The notes under the pieces: generated by a model | What the model saw: only the letters and a program-made list of their open reading frames with translations | Told to the model about the DNA's origin: nothing | The model's database searches: none | Source of the DNA: Leucogyrophana mollusca | Lineage: Eukaryota; Basidiomycota; Agaricomycetes; Boletales | Assembly: GCA_021014945.1 (NCBI GenBank) | Contig: MU266409.1 | Coordinates: forward strand, 1 to 64,000 | DNA length: 64,000 bases | Direction: 5' to 3' | Program-made: the position numbers and the translations under genes | Part shown: piece by piece, positions 34,834 through 48,417 of the stretch | Layout of the letters: the number at the start of each line of letters is the position of its first letter | How positions within the stretch are numbered: the stretch's first letter is position 1

Positions 34834-36058
34834 GGTCGGTGGAGGCTGGATATTCGATTTCGAAGGGGACTTGAGTGGGTTGGTGAGTGAAAGTGACAGC
34901 GGCGGCGTCTTAAGTACTGTCCATGGGGTGGCGTAGCGGCAAGCCCGGAGAGCATCCGAGTAGAATGTGGGCGTACACCCCCCGGCGGCGAGTGCGAGAC
35001 AACAACAAGAATTTCTAAATCTTTATAAACCTGTGCAGTAAACTGTTATTCCATTAACTGCACATAGTCACGGTTTTGTGACGCTTGGCATATGGCATAT
35101 GCGCCCTACCTTGAGTACCGAGCAACAAAAAACCCTTGTTGTCGCGATTATCCGACGGAGAGGATTATCGGACAACACAGCTGTTGTTACATCGGGCCCT
35201 GGAGATGCGTCCACAATCGTTGACAACTGCAACTCCCTAGTAATCCGCGGGTGTGGCGCTATGCAGAGGTACTCGCTAATGACTCGCGACTCATCCAGGC
35301 GTAACTTTGGGACAAGTGCCCCAGATGCGATGTATTCCTTCCGATATCTTTCGCGGAGACCAAGACTGCCCGCCGCAGACCGAAGAGGCTGGCATGGTGA
35401 GTAAGTATTCGGGGGCTGAGAGCCACCGGTTCAAAGTTTCTGGAAATGGAGGTTAATCAAGTGAAAGCTTAGAAATGAAACGGGGAGAGTGTGCGTCCGT
35501 CAAGGCTTAGACTTGCTGCTGAATGAGACAGAGCTGTGTACGACTGGCAGCGGTTGAGCGGAAGGAAGCGGGCATGGGCACAGCCACTGCGCCCCCCACT
35601 TGGGACGAGTTCTGGACTGTTTGTCTGGCGCATTTCGGGCAGGCGTAACGTCCGACGCTGTGTCCGTTGGCCACGGCCACAACGCTGATACCGACTGGTA
35701 CCAACTACACTATAGAAAAACCAGAAAAGACATCGACAGAAACAGTACTCGGAAGCCGAGCTGACGTGACGAGCCTTTGACATGTTTGTGACAATTGTAG
35801 GTGAGACATGAGCTGCAGAACTTCGAGCTTTAAATAAGATCCTTAGTTCCCAATGCCCAGCAGTCGTATTGGAAGGAAAGGCATATTATCACTGCAGTCA
35901 AAGAGTCCTTAGAGCATACATGCAGGTAAACGGTAAACCAAAGCATAAACTTGGAGCATCGGACAAACATCATAGGGAGATGGCATGATGGGAGGGGAAA
36001 GTATCAGAATCATAGAGTTGAGAGTTCGAGCTTGCACATGTCGCAGGATCGAAGAACT
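34834..36058. other. Spacer between the two CCHC-CPRK genes, possible third member remnant
   Basis: On the minus strand at about 35509-35704 one frame reads VVAVANGHSVGRYACPKCAR and continues 40 residues to a stop. GH...ACPK recalls the H-x5-C-P-R-K half of the neighbours' motif, with x6 instead of x5. All three frames are open there, and no upstream exon with the first two cysteines was found. The plus strand holds nothing convincing. Confidence 0.3.
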
Positions 36059-36778
36059 TCAGGTTCGTTGGCGGTCGTGAGGGTGTCCCCGGTTATCGTG
36101 GGCTGACCCGAACCATTCCTCGACCTCCTTTAAGGTTCCGTCTTCGTTGTATCGCACCTTTCGGTACGATAAACCATCAGGGGCGTGTGTATACCACGTA
36201 GGCGCATGTACGAGCGCGGTCGACTGAGAGTTGGGCGAAAGAAGCTCGGAAGGAGCTCGCGCCCCCCCGGAAGGAACCCGAGAAGCCCACGAGGAGTAGG
36301 GCACGCCGAGATAAGCCGGATTACGTCGGGGCGATCTAGGATATCCGGTAGGTCCATGGTACGGCGAAGCTTGGTGCTGAGGCGTCTTGGGAGCGACGTC
36401 GTGCGGCAGGATGAGTGCCGGGGTAGAAAATCCCATTTGCGCAGCCGTCGGAAATTGGCCACTTGCGGCTTGCCAGCATGGCTGACCTGCTTGGACCTTC
36501 TCTCTGAACTGTGCAGCGACCTGATAAGGTGAGGGGCAGTTGGAGTCCGGTATGACTGGGCTTGACGGGTAGGGAGCATTGACCGCCGGTAGCATATACG
36601 AGAAGTCTCCGCTTGCAGCGATAGCTGGGGAAACAAGATTTATTGGCTCGGCTGCAAGGTACCGTATGAATAACACCAGTAACATGAGTGAATGTCGCGC
36701 TGAAACCGTACCTTCCTTGCGAGGACAGACAATTTCCACTCTGTGAAAATCGGGGCAGTTTTGGCATTGATAATGCAT
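36059..36778 (-). CDS. CCHC-CPRK motif protein E: small zinc-knuckle-like N-terminus plus Pro/Ser-rich tail
   Basis: Two exons (36778-36712 and 36651-36059; 60-nt intron with GTACGG donor and TTGCAG acceptor) sum to 660 nt, 219 aa. Exon 1 reads MHYQCQNCPDFHRVEIVCPR followed by KE, i.e. C-x2-C-x3-H-x5-C-P-R-K, with exactly the spacing of the 34.1-34.8 kb gene. The intron is also phase 1 and falls just after the motif. Exon 2 begins AEPINLVSPAIAASG and is Pro/Ser/Ala-rich. It ends in a more ordered segment (DGLSYRKVRYNEDGTLKEVE, EWFGSAHDNRG). The CDS start is preceded by a CTCCTACCGCC leader similar to the CTCCACCGACC before the sister gene. Function is unknown; a metal-binding or nucleic-acid-binding head on a disordered tail is inferred. 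Confidence 0.6.
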   Translation of the reverse strand: MHYQCQNCPDFHRVEIVCPRKEGTVSARHSLMLLVLFIRYLAAEPINLVSPAIAASGDFSYMLPAVNAPYPSSPVIPDSNCPSPYQVAAQFREKVQAGQPCWQAASGQFPTAAQMGFSTPALILPHDVAPKTPQHQASPYHGPTGYPRSPRRNPAYLGVPYSSWASRVPSGGARAPSELLSPNSQSTALVHAPTWYTHAPDGLSYRKVRYNEDGTLKEVEEWFGSAHDNRGHPHDRQRT

Positions 36779-39700
36779 GGCGGTAGGAGGTATAGGTGGA
36801 TCTGGTTAGAGATATCTGGTTGGAGAATGCGCGAATTTCAATGAGGAAAAAAAGGAGTACAACGTAGACCTTTATACGTCCTCTGAAGGCCCTTACCAAA
36901 CATTTTGGTAGAGGACGCCACGCAGGTGGCGTGATAATTGAACCCACAAGCCCGCCACTGTCTTGGAGAAGGGATCATCTCACAACTAACCTCACGAGCA
37001 GCAGAGGGGAAAGTCACAGCTGCACAACAGCGAGTGAACGCCACCAGGTTTCGGCAGCTGGGGAACGCCACACGTACCGGTTTTCGAGTTGGGATGATAT
37101 AAAAAGCCAACGCGGCTCGCCCCGGGTCAATGAGATAATTCGCAAACCCAGCCAAAGATTCGAGAAGCAAGTTAGAACAAGGCTTGATAAGAAGCGCTGC
37201 GGGTATCTGTGATGCCCCCCACTCTCGTATCTGGATTTCATGCCCAAGCGGTGGCGACAAAGACAAGAGTCAGAGGCACAGAACAGTCGATATATCACGT
37301 AGAAGGCCGGGTGTCCATGTGTTGTGTGCTGATGGCCTTGGCCGCATTGATCTTGACAGATACCAATTCCAGCGGGGATGGGGCTATAGCGGCAGGTCTC
37401 CATCGTTACGTAGGTCCACCTTGAAAACAAGTGGCCGTCACCATCGACCGATTTCAAGTGCTAGCGGCGAAAGTCCATGCAATTGCACTGGCGAGCCTCA
37501 TATACAGCGCGCATTAGCATACTCTTGAATCATTTATGAGATAAGCGTATCGTTTTTGAAAGTTTTCAGCGACCTATCCACGATCGTACGCGAGACCAAT
37601 GTGAAGACTTGGAAATAAAAAAACAAAAGATCCTGGCTGCTGCTCAAATCGGCGCTACAACTGCGATGCAGCGCCACCAGCCATAAGTGGCAACTCTAGT
37701 ATTCATTTTGTCTCCTCTCTGACATCTGTTCTTTTCTCTCACGACCTTCGCCTTCCTCCAGCATCTCTTATCACAGCCAAGCGCTTTGTTTCTGTCCATT
37801 CTGCGGTTGTCCGTGGAAATCACGTCGTCGATCGCCTTCAGGACATCGTCCATTATCTGGCTGAAATTCAACATCTATGGTCCGTGGACGTTTGATTGTC
37901 TCGAAGGATAGGCTTCTCTTCTCTTCTGGCAGGCCTGGGAGCTTGCTGCCTCACTGTGCCCGGCATATGATTGCAAACATCGATGACCGGGTGGCTATGT
38001 CGACCTCTGTCTTCCAGCCTGTTGGTGCAAAACTCGCGTTTTTTGGGACATACCTCGAAGATTAGCGTGGTGAAATTGCAGTATGTAGCCAGTCGGGTGC
38101 TTATGAGATGAGGGATGCCAACGCTCCCAGAGACCTTTGACAACGACTATCGAAGCATCAAAACATCCGGTGGAGGTTGCCGACATTTGCACGGAATCTC
38201 TGTGGAGAAAGGGCTTTCCCCAGGCTGCCACCCGAAAGAGAGGTAGCTCAGCATACAGTCACTCTTCCGCGGGCTCTCTCAAGCGCTATCGGGCCGCTCC
38301 ATTCGCGAACGATGCGTTCCAGTTACTTGGTCCTTGTGATTCTCGGGAGATGATCATAAGATGCCAACTTCTCATCTATTTCTCCCTAATGGCCTCGGGA
38401 TTTTACTGCTCGCGCTCTCTTCACGGTAGAACATGGTGCTGAACTGGTCAAAAGGCTTCGGCATTGACCCGCGATCCCGTCAATTCTGCTCTCAATGCTC
38501 TTGATACGCAACTTCACTCGCCATCTATTTCGCTCGCCCCTGATCCAATCGTTCGGATGTCCTATTGCCAAGGAAGTCTCACTCCATCTCCGCCTTGCCG
38601 TCTTAGCACCTTCAAAGGAGATCATGGAACTCTTCACGCCCGCATGCGCTAGCGTCTACCTCGGGCCGAAGCAGGCTGTTTGAGTGAGATGGTCGGCCCT
38701 CTCAGCTCTCCCGAAGAGCTTGCTTGCCATCTTTTCGCCACGTGTTCCGCGCTTCGATGAAAGTACCTTCATCTGTATCACCACGAAGCGCGTAACCCAA
38801 TCATTCGGCTCGAGCGGGCACTGGTACCTATTAGCCGCCGGCACGGACTCGGTCTATACTTGGTGTTGGCGTGCGACCGTTGTTCGGAAGTTTCAGCGCG
38901 GACTAAACCATCCCCGTCAATTCCCGGTAACATTCGCATACACGGTGTCGCCGACTTGTGAACGGTTACGATCCACATAAGTCCTTATAGAGCGCTTTGC
39001 TATTCCTTGGGTTGCCCTCGCCGTAAGGCTGAGCTTCCTCTCTCACCTTCATTCCACCAATCTTGCGACCACAGGCGTCAATCCTTTAGTGCATGGCACC
39101 TCGTCTTCGACTATTTGCTCGTCTTCTCGCGGAGGATCGGAACGCCATCAGATAATGTTGACCCGCCACGAGGTGAATTTTAGCATCTGAGATTGCTGCT
39201 GTTGATATTTGGGGGTTTCTCCGGCGAACAGGTTGGCATAGGATACGGGGTGGCGACGACCAAGCCTCTTCGCTTCGTGTATCCTACTCAATGCTCGCTC
39301 CATGAATGGATAAAACATTGGTACATGAAGTATCACAGACTGAACTGCGCTTTCTGTCACCGACATCTCCGTAAATTTGTCACGGGACGCGATCGCGCCC
39401 ACTCATCTACATGCAAGTCGGCGCTGCTTGTCAACCCTGGTCTTTGACGTCACTAGATTGATAAGTCACAACGTCCCGCGATGGTGAGCCATGCTGCGGC
39501 TACTACAGCTCGAATTGCAAGTCGCCTGGGACCACCCAACGGATGTTTTCGCTCTCGTCGGCCGGTATGTTACTAATGATGCAGACCCGCTGGTGTGTTT
39601 GGAGACGTGCTATCCATGTTATGATGGGACGGTGTGGGGGTAGATAAAGAAAGCACGGACTGCGCTTTCGTTGTTAACGGAGTCACTGCATTCGAATACT

Positions 39701-40203
39701 CCTCACACTCAGTATGATACGCAGTCGAGGTCATCAGTTGGGTCCTCTTCCCCAGATCCTGATATCTTGTGATAAAAATGGACAGCCATGAGGCGAGGCG
39801 TGACAGGTATGATCAAGCAGCTCCGCTGGCTTTTCCACGCCCGGTTATAATCAGGGAATGACTATGTCATAAGTTTAGCAGCATAACAAATAGCCGAGTG
39901 CTACTACTACTTCCATCTCTACAAACTCGCACCTATAGCAAATTATCCATGTTCTTTCTCCCCAATTATATCTGCTGTAAAGCATAGACCGTTGTGGGAT
40001 TTCTCACTTGCGCCCAAACGAAACGTTTCGGTCGCTTTGCAACGACCTAGGTCAATAGCTGTGGTAATTGCCGTTCATTCTTTCCGCTGAAGCTTATAAT
40101 CAAGCCCTGATAGAACGGAAATTGGCTAAACTCGATCGGCTTTGCAAAACGTGCTGGGAGATAGCGCCTCGTCTTCGTTCGCTTTATCCCCAGGTTCAAT
40201 ACG
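36779..40203. other. 3.4 kb gene-poor stretch
   Basis: No gene is supported on either strand. Plus-strand fragments between 37,720 and 39,450 have protein-like patches (e.g. SVHSAVVRGNHVVDRLQDIV near 37790; LSEMVGPLSSPEELACHL near 38670) broken by stops and frame changes without good splice sites. This would fit a decayed gene. No terminal repeats or transposase motifs were recognised. Confidence 0.35.
36870..36876 (-). promoter_or_regulatory. TATA-box candidate for the CCHC-CPRK gene at 36059-36778
   Basis: The minus strand reads TATAAAG about 95 nt upstream of the ATG at 36778, a normal distance for a fungal TATA box. Only the sequence is seen; its use is inferred. Confidence 0.4.
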
Positions 40204-43079
40204 ATGGAACAACCTCGAGCACAGTCTGTGTTGGCCCCGCCGCCTTTTCAGGTGCGTCAGAGTAGCCTCGACGCACGATTATTCTCTGAATTCTTCGGGT
40301 GTCTTTATAGGCGCGGGCTTCCCAATTCTTCAAGAGGTTTCATATTCGCACCCGAGTAGGAACCAAGAAGTCAAAAGAAAGCATGGTTCCGGTCCCCATT
40401 GATGGAGTCTTCGGAAGACAGCGAGGTCGTTCTATGGACATGCTGAGCAAACCCGATATGTCTCACCCATTAGTTGGATTCCCGATGGAAGATACCTCGA
40501 ATACGGACGACTCCTCCCAAGATGCTTCTTCAAGAAACACGCCTCGTCAATCGAGACGCTTTTCTGCATGGGACCATCTCGTTGATGCCCCCGTGAGCCC
40601 TATTTTTGCGGCCCGCGGCCCTGCGCCTATGTTTTTGCGCGAAAGGTCTGCAACAGAAAGTGCAGTACACACAGGGGACTCTGACAATGTTCTTGCTCCG
40701 CCGTTGGTATTTTTGCGCTCGACAGGAGAACATGCCCCTACTGGCCGCGCGGACTTGCCGACCAGCACACCCAGTATCTTGGTGTCCGAGGCTTTACCAC
40801 AGACTCTGCAGTCCAATCGTGCCGACTCTGATAGTGCTGGGGACGCGGAAACCACCCCACGTCCAACGCAAAGCTCGTCGCCACTGCTTGATGAATTACA
40901 TGTACCGAACTCACCAGAAAGTATTCCATTACCTACCGACTCTTCTGATGATCTTTCACAGTCCATTCCTTCGATTCAACTCACATTGCAAACTGGGATT
41001 CAAGGTCGTCGATCTCCCGCTCCTCCACTCACCACGCCTCTCCCCCCTCCATTCCGAATTAGCACGGAACGCGGCCTCCGGTTGTCTCCTTCTATCATCA
41101 CTAGGCAGCCAATGCCGATTTTGAATCTTCCCATACTACCTCCGCCAACTCCTGTGGTTCAGCCCGATTCGCGGCCGCAAGTCCGTTTACGGAGCATGCC
41201 GTCACTGTCCGTACACGGTCGGAGTAACGCCGACCGTGAGTCAGATCATGACAATTCAGGCCTGGGCGATTCGGATGAAGAAGATGACATCGATGAGGGA
41301 GAGGGAGGTGAGGGCGAGGCACCTGACGATTTAGGTGAAGCGCAGAGCGATGAAGATGCCGATGAAACGTTACCCGATAAGCCACCCGCGGGGCCTTCTA
41401 TGTCGGGCTCTGGGCTAGTGACGTCCCCTACGCCAACTGCTGGGCCTTCGAGGGCTGGTCTCCCTCCCTCTAACGAACCCCCTCCTGTGCAAGGCAACGT
41501 TGCCGACTATTTCTCGTCTAAGATTTACAATAACTTCGTTCAGCAAACACCTGGCCGCACGCCTCAGCCTTACGCTCAGCAGCCCTTCTCGCCCCAATTT
41601 TTCTCTCCAAAAACTCCTCATGCGGAGCTACTAAACGCACGTCTTCCACCTCGCGTCGCAAACGTGCCTTCGCCTGACGTACGGCCGGGCACATTGCATC
41701 GCACCGCCTCGAGGAGCATGATCGACTTAAACGCTTCACGTAAGGGCACGAGGGATCTAACAAGAATGCGAACTCGCGACACCGTCAGGTCAAATGTGCC
41801 CTCTATCGCTGGTCGCACGTCGATTTCAAGTCAGAACCAAGCCGAGTCCGTGGAGAGCGACGACACCACCGACGCCATGATCGGCCGCTTGATGCGCCGG
41901 CAGACCTCCATGCCAACATTTCATCCATCCACTGACCCACCGCCTTACCCGTCATTCGGTCCTCGCGCGGGCAAGGAGAAAGCGGACGATCAGCCTCGAG
42001 AAGGTGAAGGAAATGAGCGGCTGCCAGAGTACAGCAATTCTCTTTACCTCACTGCCATCATGCCTTGCAAAATGGAGTTCAGCGCACCCGGCGTGCAGGC
42101 AAAGGATCGCAAGTGGCGCAGATTGCTCTGCGAGCTGGAAGGAACGTGTTTCAGGGTGTACAAATGTCCTCCTGGAGCCAGTGGAGCAGGTATCATTGGC
42201 GAGTGGTGGGAGAAGAAGGTTGGTGTGGGTGATGTCACCACCGGACATTATGCTCCGATGAAGAAGGATGGCGATATGGAGAGGCCCTCCAAGCTTGCTC
42301 TTGAGGCAGCGTTGAGCTCCACGCGGCCGCCGTCGCTAGGCGAGCAGCGGAGAAGAAGCGAGTCGCAGTCCTCCACTTTGTCGTCCGTCCCTTCGTCTCG
42401 GGCAAAGCGAGCGTCGGGCGCCAGCTTTTTGTCGCCCTGGCGAGCAGGAGGTTCGTCTAGTCGTCCACAATCTCGAGGGAGCGAGTTGGAGCCAGTGGCT
42501 GAGCCGAGTCGCTCGTCCTTTGTGGCTCTGACCACGACGTCGTCGCGAACAGAGACTTCCGGGCGAAACACCCCCGTTCCTCAAGCTCGCTCTTCGTCCC
42601 GTATGAGCTTTCTTCCAACGCCTCGGGCGGTTTGGCGGAGCGGGGAAACCCCCAAGCCTGCCTCCCGTGACTTGATACGGTCGTATACCCTGCAAAACGC
42701 CGAAAGTGGCCTTGGGAATGATTACCTGAAGCGGAAAAACGTGATTCGAGTGCGACTGGAAGGGGAGCAGTTTTTGTTGCAAGCACACGATGTTCCCGCT
42801 GTCGTGGAATGGATAGAGGTACACTGGCTGGTTGTTTTTCTGGCGTATGCTGACTGTGACCCCTAGGGTTTCCACGCTGGGACTAACATTGCCCTTGACC
42901 TTGACCATCGGGTCATGCCCAAAGGTCCCATGTTTCCGAGGTATGCTGCTCTGTCTGACGCACCGATGCTTTTAACTGACGTTTTCCTGTGTAGAAGGCG
43001 ACGGAGACGTGCCCGCCGTACACAAACTGGCGAGGGCACACGACCGGCGTCCTCGCGTGCGCCAGGCTCGAGTACATAA
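40204..43079 (+). CDS. PH-domain protein with long disordered N-terminus
   Basis: Four exons (40204-40251, 40311-42818, 42867-42940, 42995-43079) sum to 2715 nt, 904 aa. The first exon is 48 nt (MEQPRAQSVLAPPPFQ) and joins in frame to ARASQFFKRFHIRTRVGTKK. Residues ~50-560 are Ser/Pro-rich and acidic, including a Glu/Asp/Gly cluster around 41270-41370. The PH domain starts at LPEYSNSLYLTAIMPCKMEF and KDRKWRRLLCELEGTCFRVY. A Ser/Arg-rich insert of ~130 residues interrupts it. It resumes at DLIRSYTLQNAESGLGNDYL and FLLQAHDVPAVVEWIEGFHA. The end is a basic tail (RRRRRARRTQTGEG). Split PH domains of this type occur in fungal proteins of unknown role. Phosphoinositide or cortical binding is inferred. 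An internal ATG at 40383 is a possible alternative start. Confidence 0.85.
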
Positions 43080-43688
43080 CTGGATAGACATTACTTTCTT
43101 GCAGATCATGTTGTACCGGATTTTTGCCATCTTTTCACTGTCCTTTGCATTGACCCCTACACAATCACGCAGTTTACTTCCTTCTTTTTTGGTCATGAAT
43201 GAGGGGGGTAGCTTATTCTTCCTTGCGATCATGTATCAATAATATCGCATGCTATGTCCCTCTGCGACAGGAGATATGAATTTATGAATCATGGTCGTAC
43301 GATTGAATGGGTTCTTGTGTTGGCTCCCTTGTTCTCCAGCATTGATGAATTTTCCCACGGGGCTCCGTTGGCTGCCGAGTTCGGTTTTTGCCTTCTCACA
43401 TTGCCGCATCAAACGAGTTCGTCTGTTATCTGTAACCTTTGTGACTTGCCTCATCGATCCTCTCATTTTCTGCTTATTTCCCGTGGTTCTGGCAGCCAGC
43501 CCTTCGCCGTCTACCTTATAACTTGTTTACCTTCAAAGGGCACTCCGAATCCGCCAAAAACCAGCCTGCCGTCATTACACAGGAACATCGTTCTTGCGCT
43601 CGCTCCGCCCTTTTTTCCCTGCCACATCATACCACTGTTCTTGCCATTCATCCCTGTGTACTGAGCACGAAGCTTTCTGGGCGAAATC
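43080..43688. promoter_or_regulatory. Upstream region of the PP1 gene
   Basis: About 600 bp between the PH-domain gene and the PP1 start, both on the plus strand. It is T/C-rich (for example ttccttcttttttggtcatg near 43180), as is common before fungal starts. No coding sequence is supported. Confidence 0.4.
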
Positions 43689-46349
<2,661 letters not shown>

Positions 46350-48417
46350 TTAAGCCTTGGCGATATCGTCAGAGACACCGTACGAGCCCTTCTCGTCCAC
46401 GGCGTCCTCGCGGACCTCGTGTCCCTCACCCTTGGCAGCGATCTGTTCGATGACATCCTCGCCATCGAACAAAGCGGCAGTCTCCTCGAGTGTGCGGTTC
46501 TTCGTCTCAACGAGGAAGAAGTAGAGGAAGACGAACTCGACGGCGAGCCAGCAGACGTAGACAAGCTAACGGAAGGCCGGTCAGCTATAGTCGTTGGCGT
46601 CGCTGATTAAAGACACCCACATAGTACTTCCAGCCGAGGGCGTCGAGTGCGATGGGGTTGACATACTGGTTGAAGATAAGTGCGAGGGAGATGACGAAGT
46701 TGAAGATGTTGAAGCCCTTGGCACGGAGGTGATATGGCAGAATCTCGACAGTGTACGAGACAATGAGAGGAGTGAAGGCCAAGCTGCAAGATGTTGAGAA
46801 AAAATAGTAGATAGAGAAGGTTCGAATATACTCACTCATATGCGGCGTAGAAAAGGAAAATAAAGGCAATGACGGCGTGGCCAGCAGCGGGAGCCTGGTT
46901 CTTGGCGTATCTCGCAAAGCAGATGGCTTGTGCGGTGTAGAAAACCGTCATCAAGCTCGCCGAGGTCAAGAACAGGAAACGACGACCAAGCCTGTTGACC
47001 ATGAAGGACGCAAAAACGGCCCAGCCCAGGTTCCAGATTTGGAGGATACCATTGATGAGCAACTGGATGGACAAATGAGTTAGCTCTGAAGGGGGGTGGT
47101 GCAAAGATAGCGAAGAAAGGAGTACCTGAGTGCTAGAACCAGTGATACCGATTTGATCGAATACCTTGTTGAGGTAATAGGAGACAAGACCATTACCGGA
47201 CCACTGCGAGAAGAAGGCAAGGGCGACGATGATACGCATACGCTTCCTGTTTCCGGGGGTTGCGATAAGGGCCTTCCAGCCGACATTAGACGCGACTGTG
47301 CGATCAAATTCGATAGCAGCCTTTATTTCCTGGAATTCGTATTGGACAAGAGGGTCTTGTCTAGACAAATATAGCCCGTCAGTTACATAGGCACAGGGGA
47401 TTCTAGCAAATGGACGTACTCGTTTCCATCGGCGTGATAGTAGGCGAGAGTCTTCAGGGCTTCAGCATCTCTCCCTTTACTGATCAACCAACGGGGAGAT
47501 TCAGGAGCGAAGAGGACTAGGATTACTTGGAGGATGGCGGGAAGACCCTGGAGGAGGGAAGGTAGACGCCATGCCCACGTTGTTTTAATCTTAAAAGTCC
47601 CGTAGATCGTCCATGCGGCGCTAGGATGATGGTGTCGGCAACACAGCACCAAAAGGGGAACGAAATCTTACATGATCGAACCCGAGTACCAAAGCGAGTT
47701 GTACAGCGAGGTGAGGGGGGCTCGGTACGTTGGGTACGAGATCTCAGTGACCAGCATTGGTGCCGCGTTAGCTGAAAGATAACGGTTCATCTCCGCTGAG
47801 AAAAATTGCAAAATGGATGCTTACCAGCGAACGTAAGACCAAAACCAATGAGGAAACGAGCACCGATAAACATGCCGACGGATTGAGAGGCGGTTTGGAG
47901 GGCGGTGGCAACGCACATGATGGCAGCACCAAGGAAGACGGTCCTTCGGCGCCCAATGCCATCAGCCAAGTACGGAGCAAAGGGATAGCCGGCGAGGGCA
48001 CCAATGTTCTGTAGATGATGGCTTCAGAAAATCGTACGGGTTGCCAATATAAGCTACATACCTGGATAGCGTTGAGCAGGCCAAGCTTTCCTCCGGACGG
48101 GTTTCCGAAGGGAACCGACCATTGCGGGAGAGCCTGAAGACCGTTCATCATGCTTCCATCGTAGCCGTTTGTGGAAGAAGTGATCAGGCTGGCGAGGAAG
48201 ACCGTTTAAAGCAGGGATCTCCTCGACGGTTTCAAGAACTCACAGAAGTACAATCCAAGCGTTTAGAGTGATGATCCTGAGTGACTGTAAGTAAGCCGGA
48301 CGTGGGCACGGAGGCAAATGTAACTTACCGCCTGTTGCTGTACCATTTTCTCCTCGGGTCGATGAGGTGCGCAAAGGACGCATCCAGACCGTTGACAGCT
48401 GTAGCACCGGCACCCAT
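46350..48417 (-). CDS. MFS sugar porter (lactose permease/hexose transporter type)
   Basis: Multi-exon gene from ATG 48417 (MGAGATAVNGLDASFAHLID) to stop 46350, about 530 aa. Readable segments in order are SSTNGYDGSMMNGLQALPQW (the family's GYDxxxxxG start), LADGIGRRRTVFLGA, MFIGARFLIGFGLTF, WAWRLPSLLQGLPAILQVIL and APESPRWLISKGRDAEALKT (PESPRW motif). Then come LAFFSQWSGNGLVSYYLNKV, MVNRLGRRFLFLTS and the final VETKNRTLEETAALFDGED. The first half (GRR, PESPRW) and second half (GRR, ETKxRTLEE) give the complete sugar-porter signature with 12 expected TM segments. The cytosolic C-tail is acidic. The FFSQWSGNGLVSYYL variant and ALFDGED end are typical of the fungal lactose permease-like branch, but substrate cannot be inferred safely. 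Confidence 0.93.

Noticed and set aside
15909..40203. Search by eye for tRNA, rRNA, LTRs, terminal inverted repeats and transposase/reverse transcriptase motifs in the gene-poor stretches
   Set aside because: No A/B-box pairs with a cloverleaf, no matching terminal repeats and no YxDD or DDE-type motifs were recognised; absence by eye is not proof.
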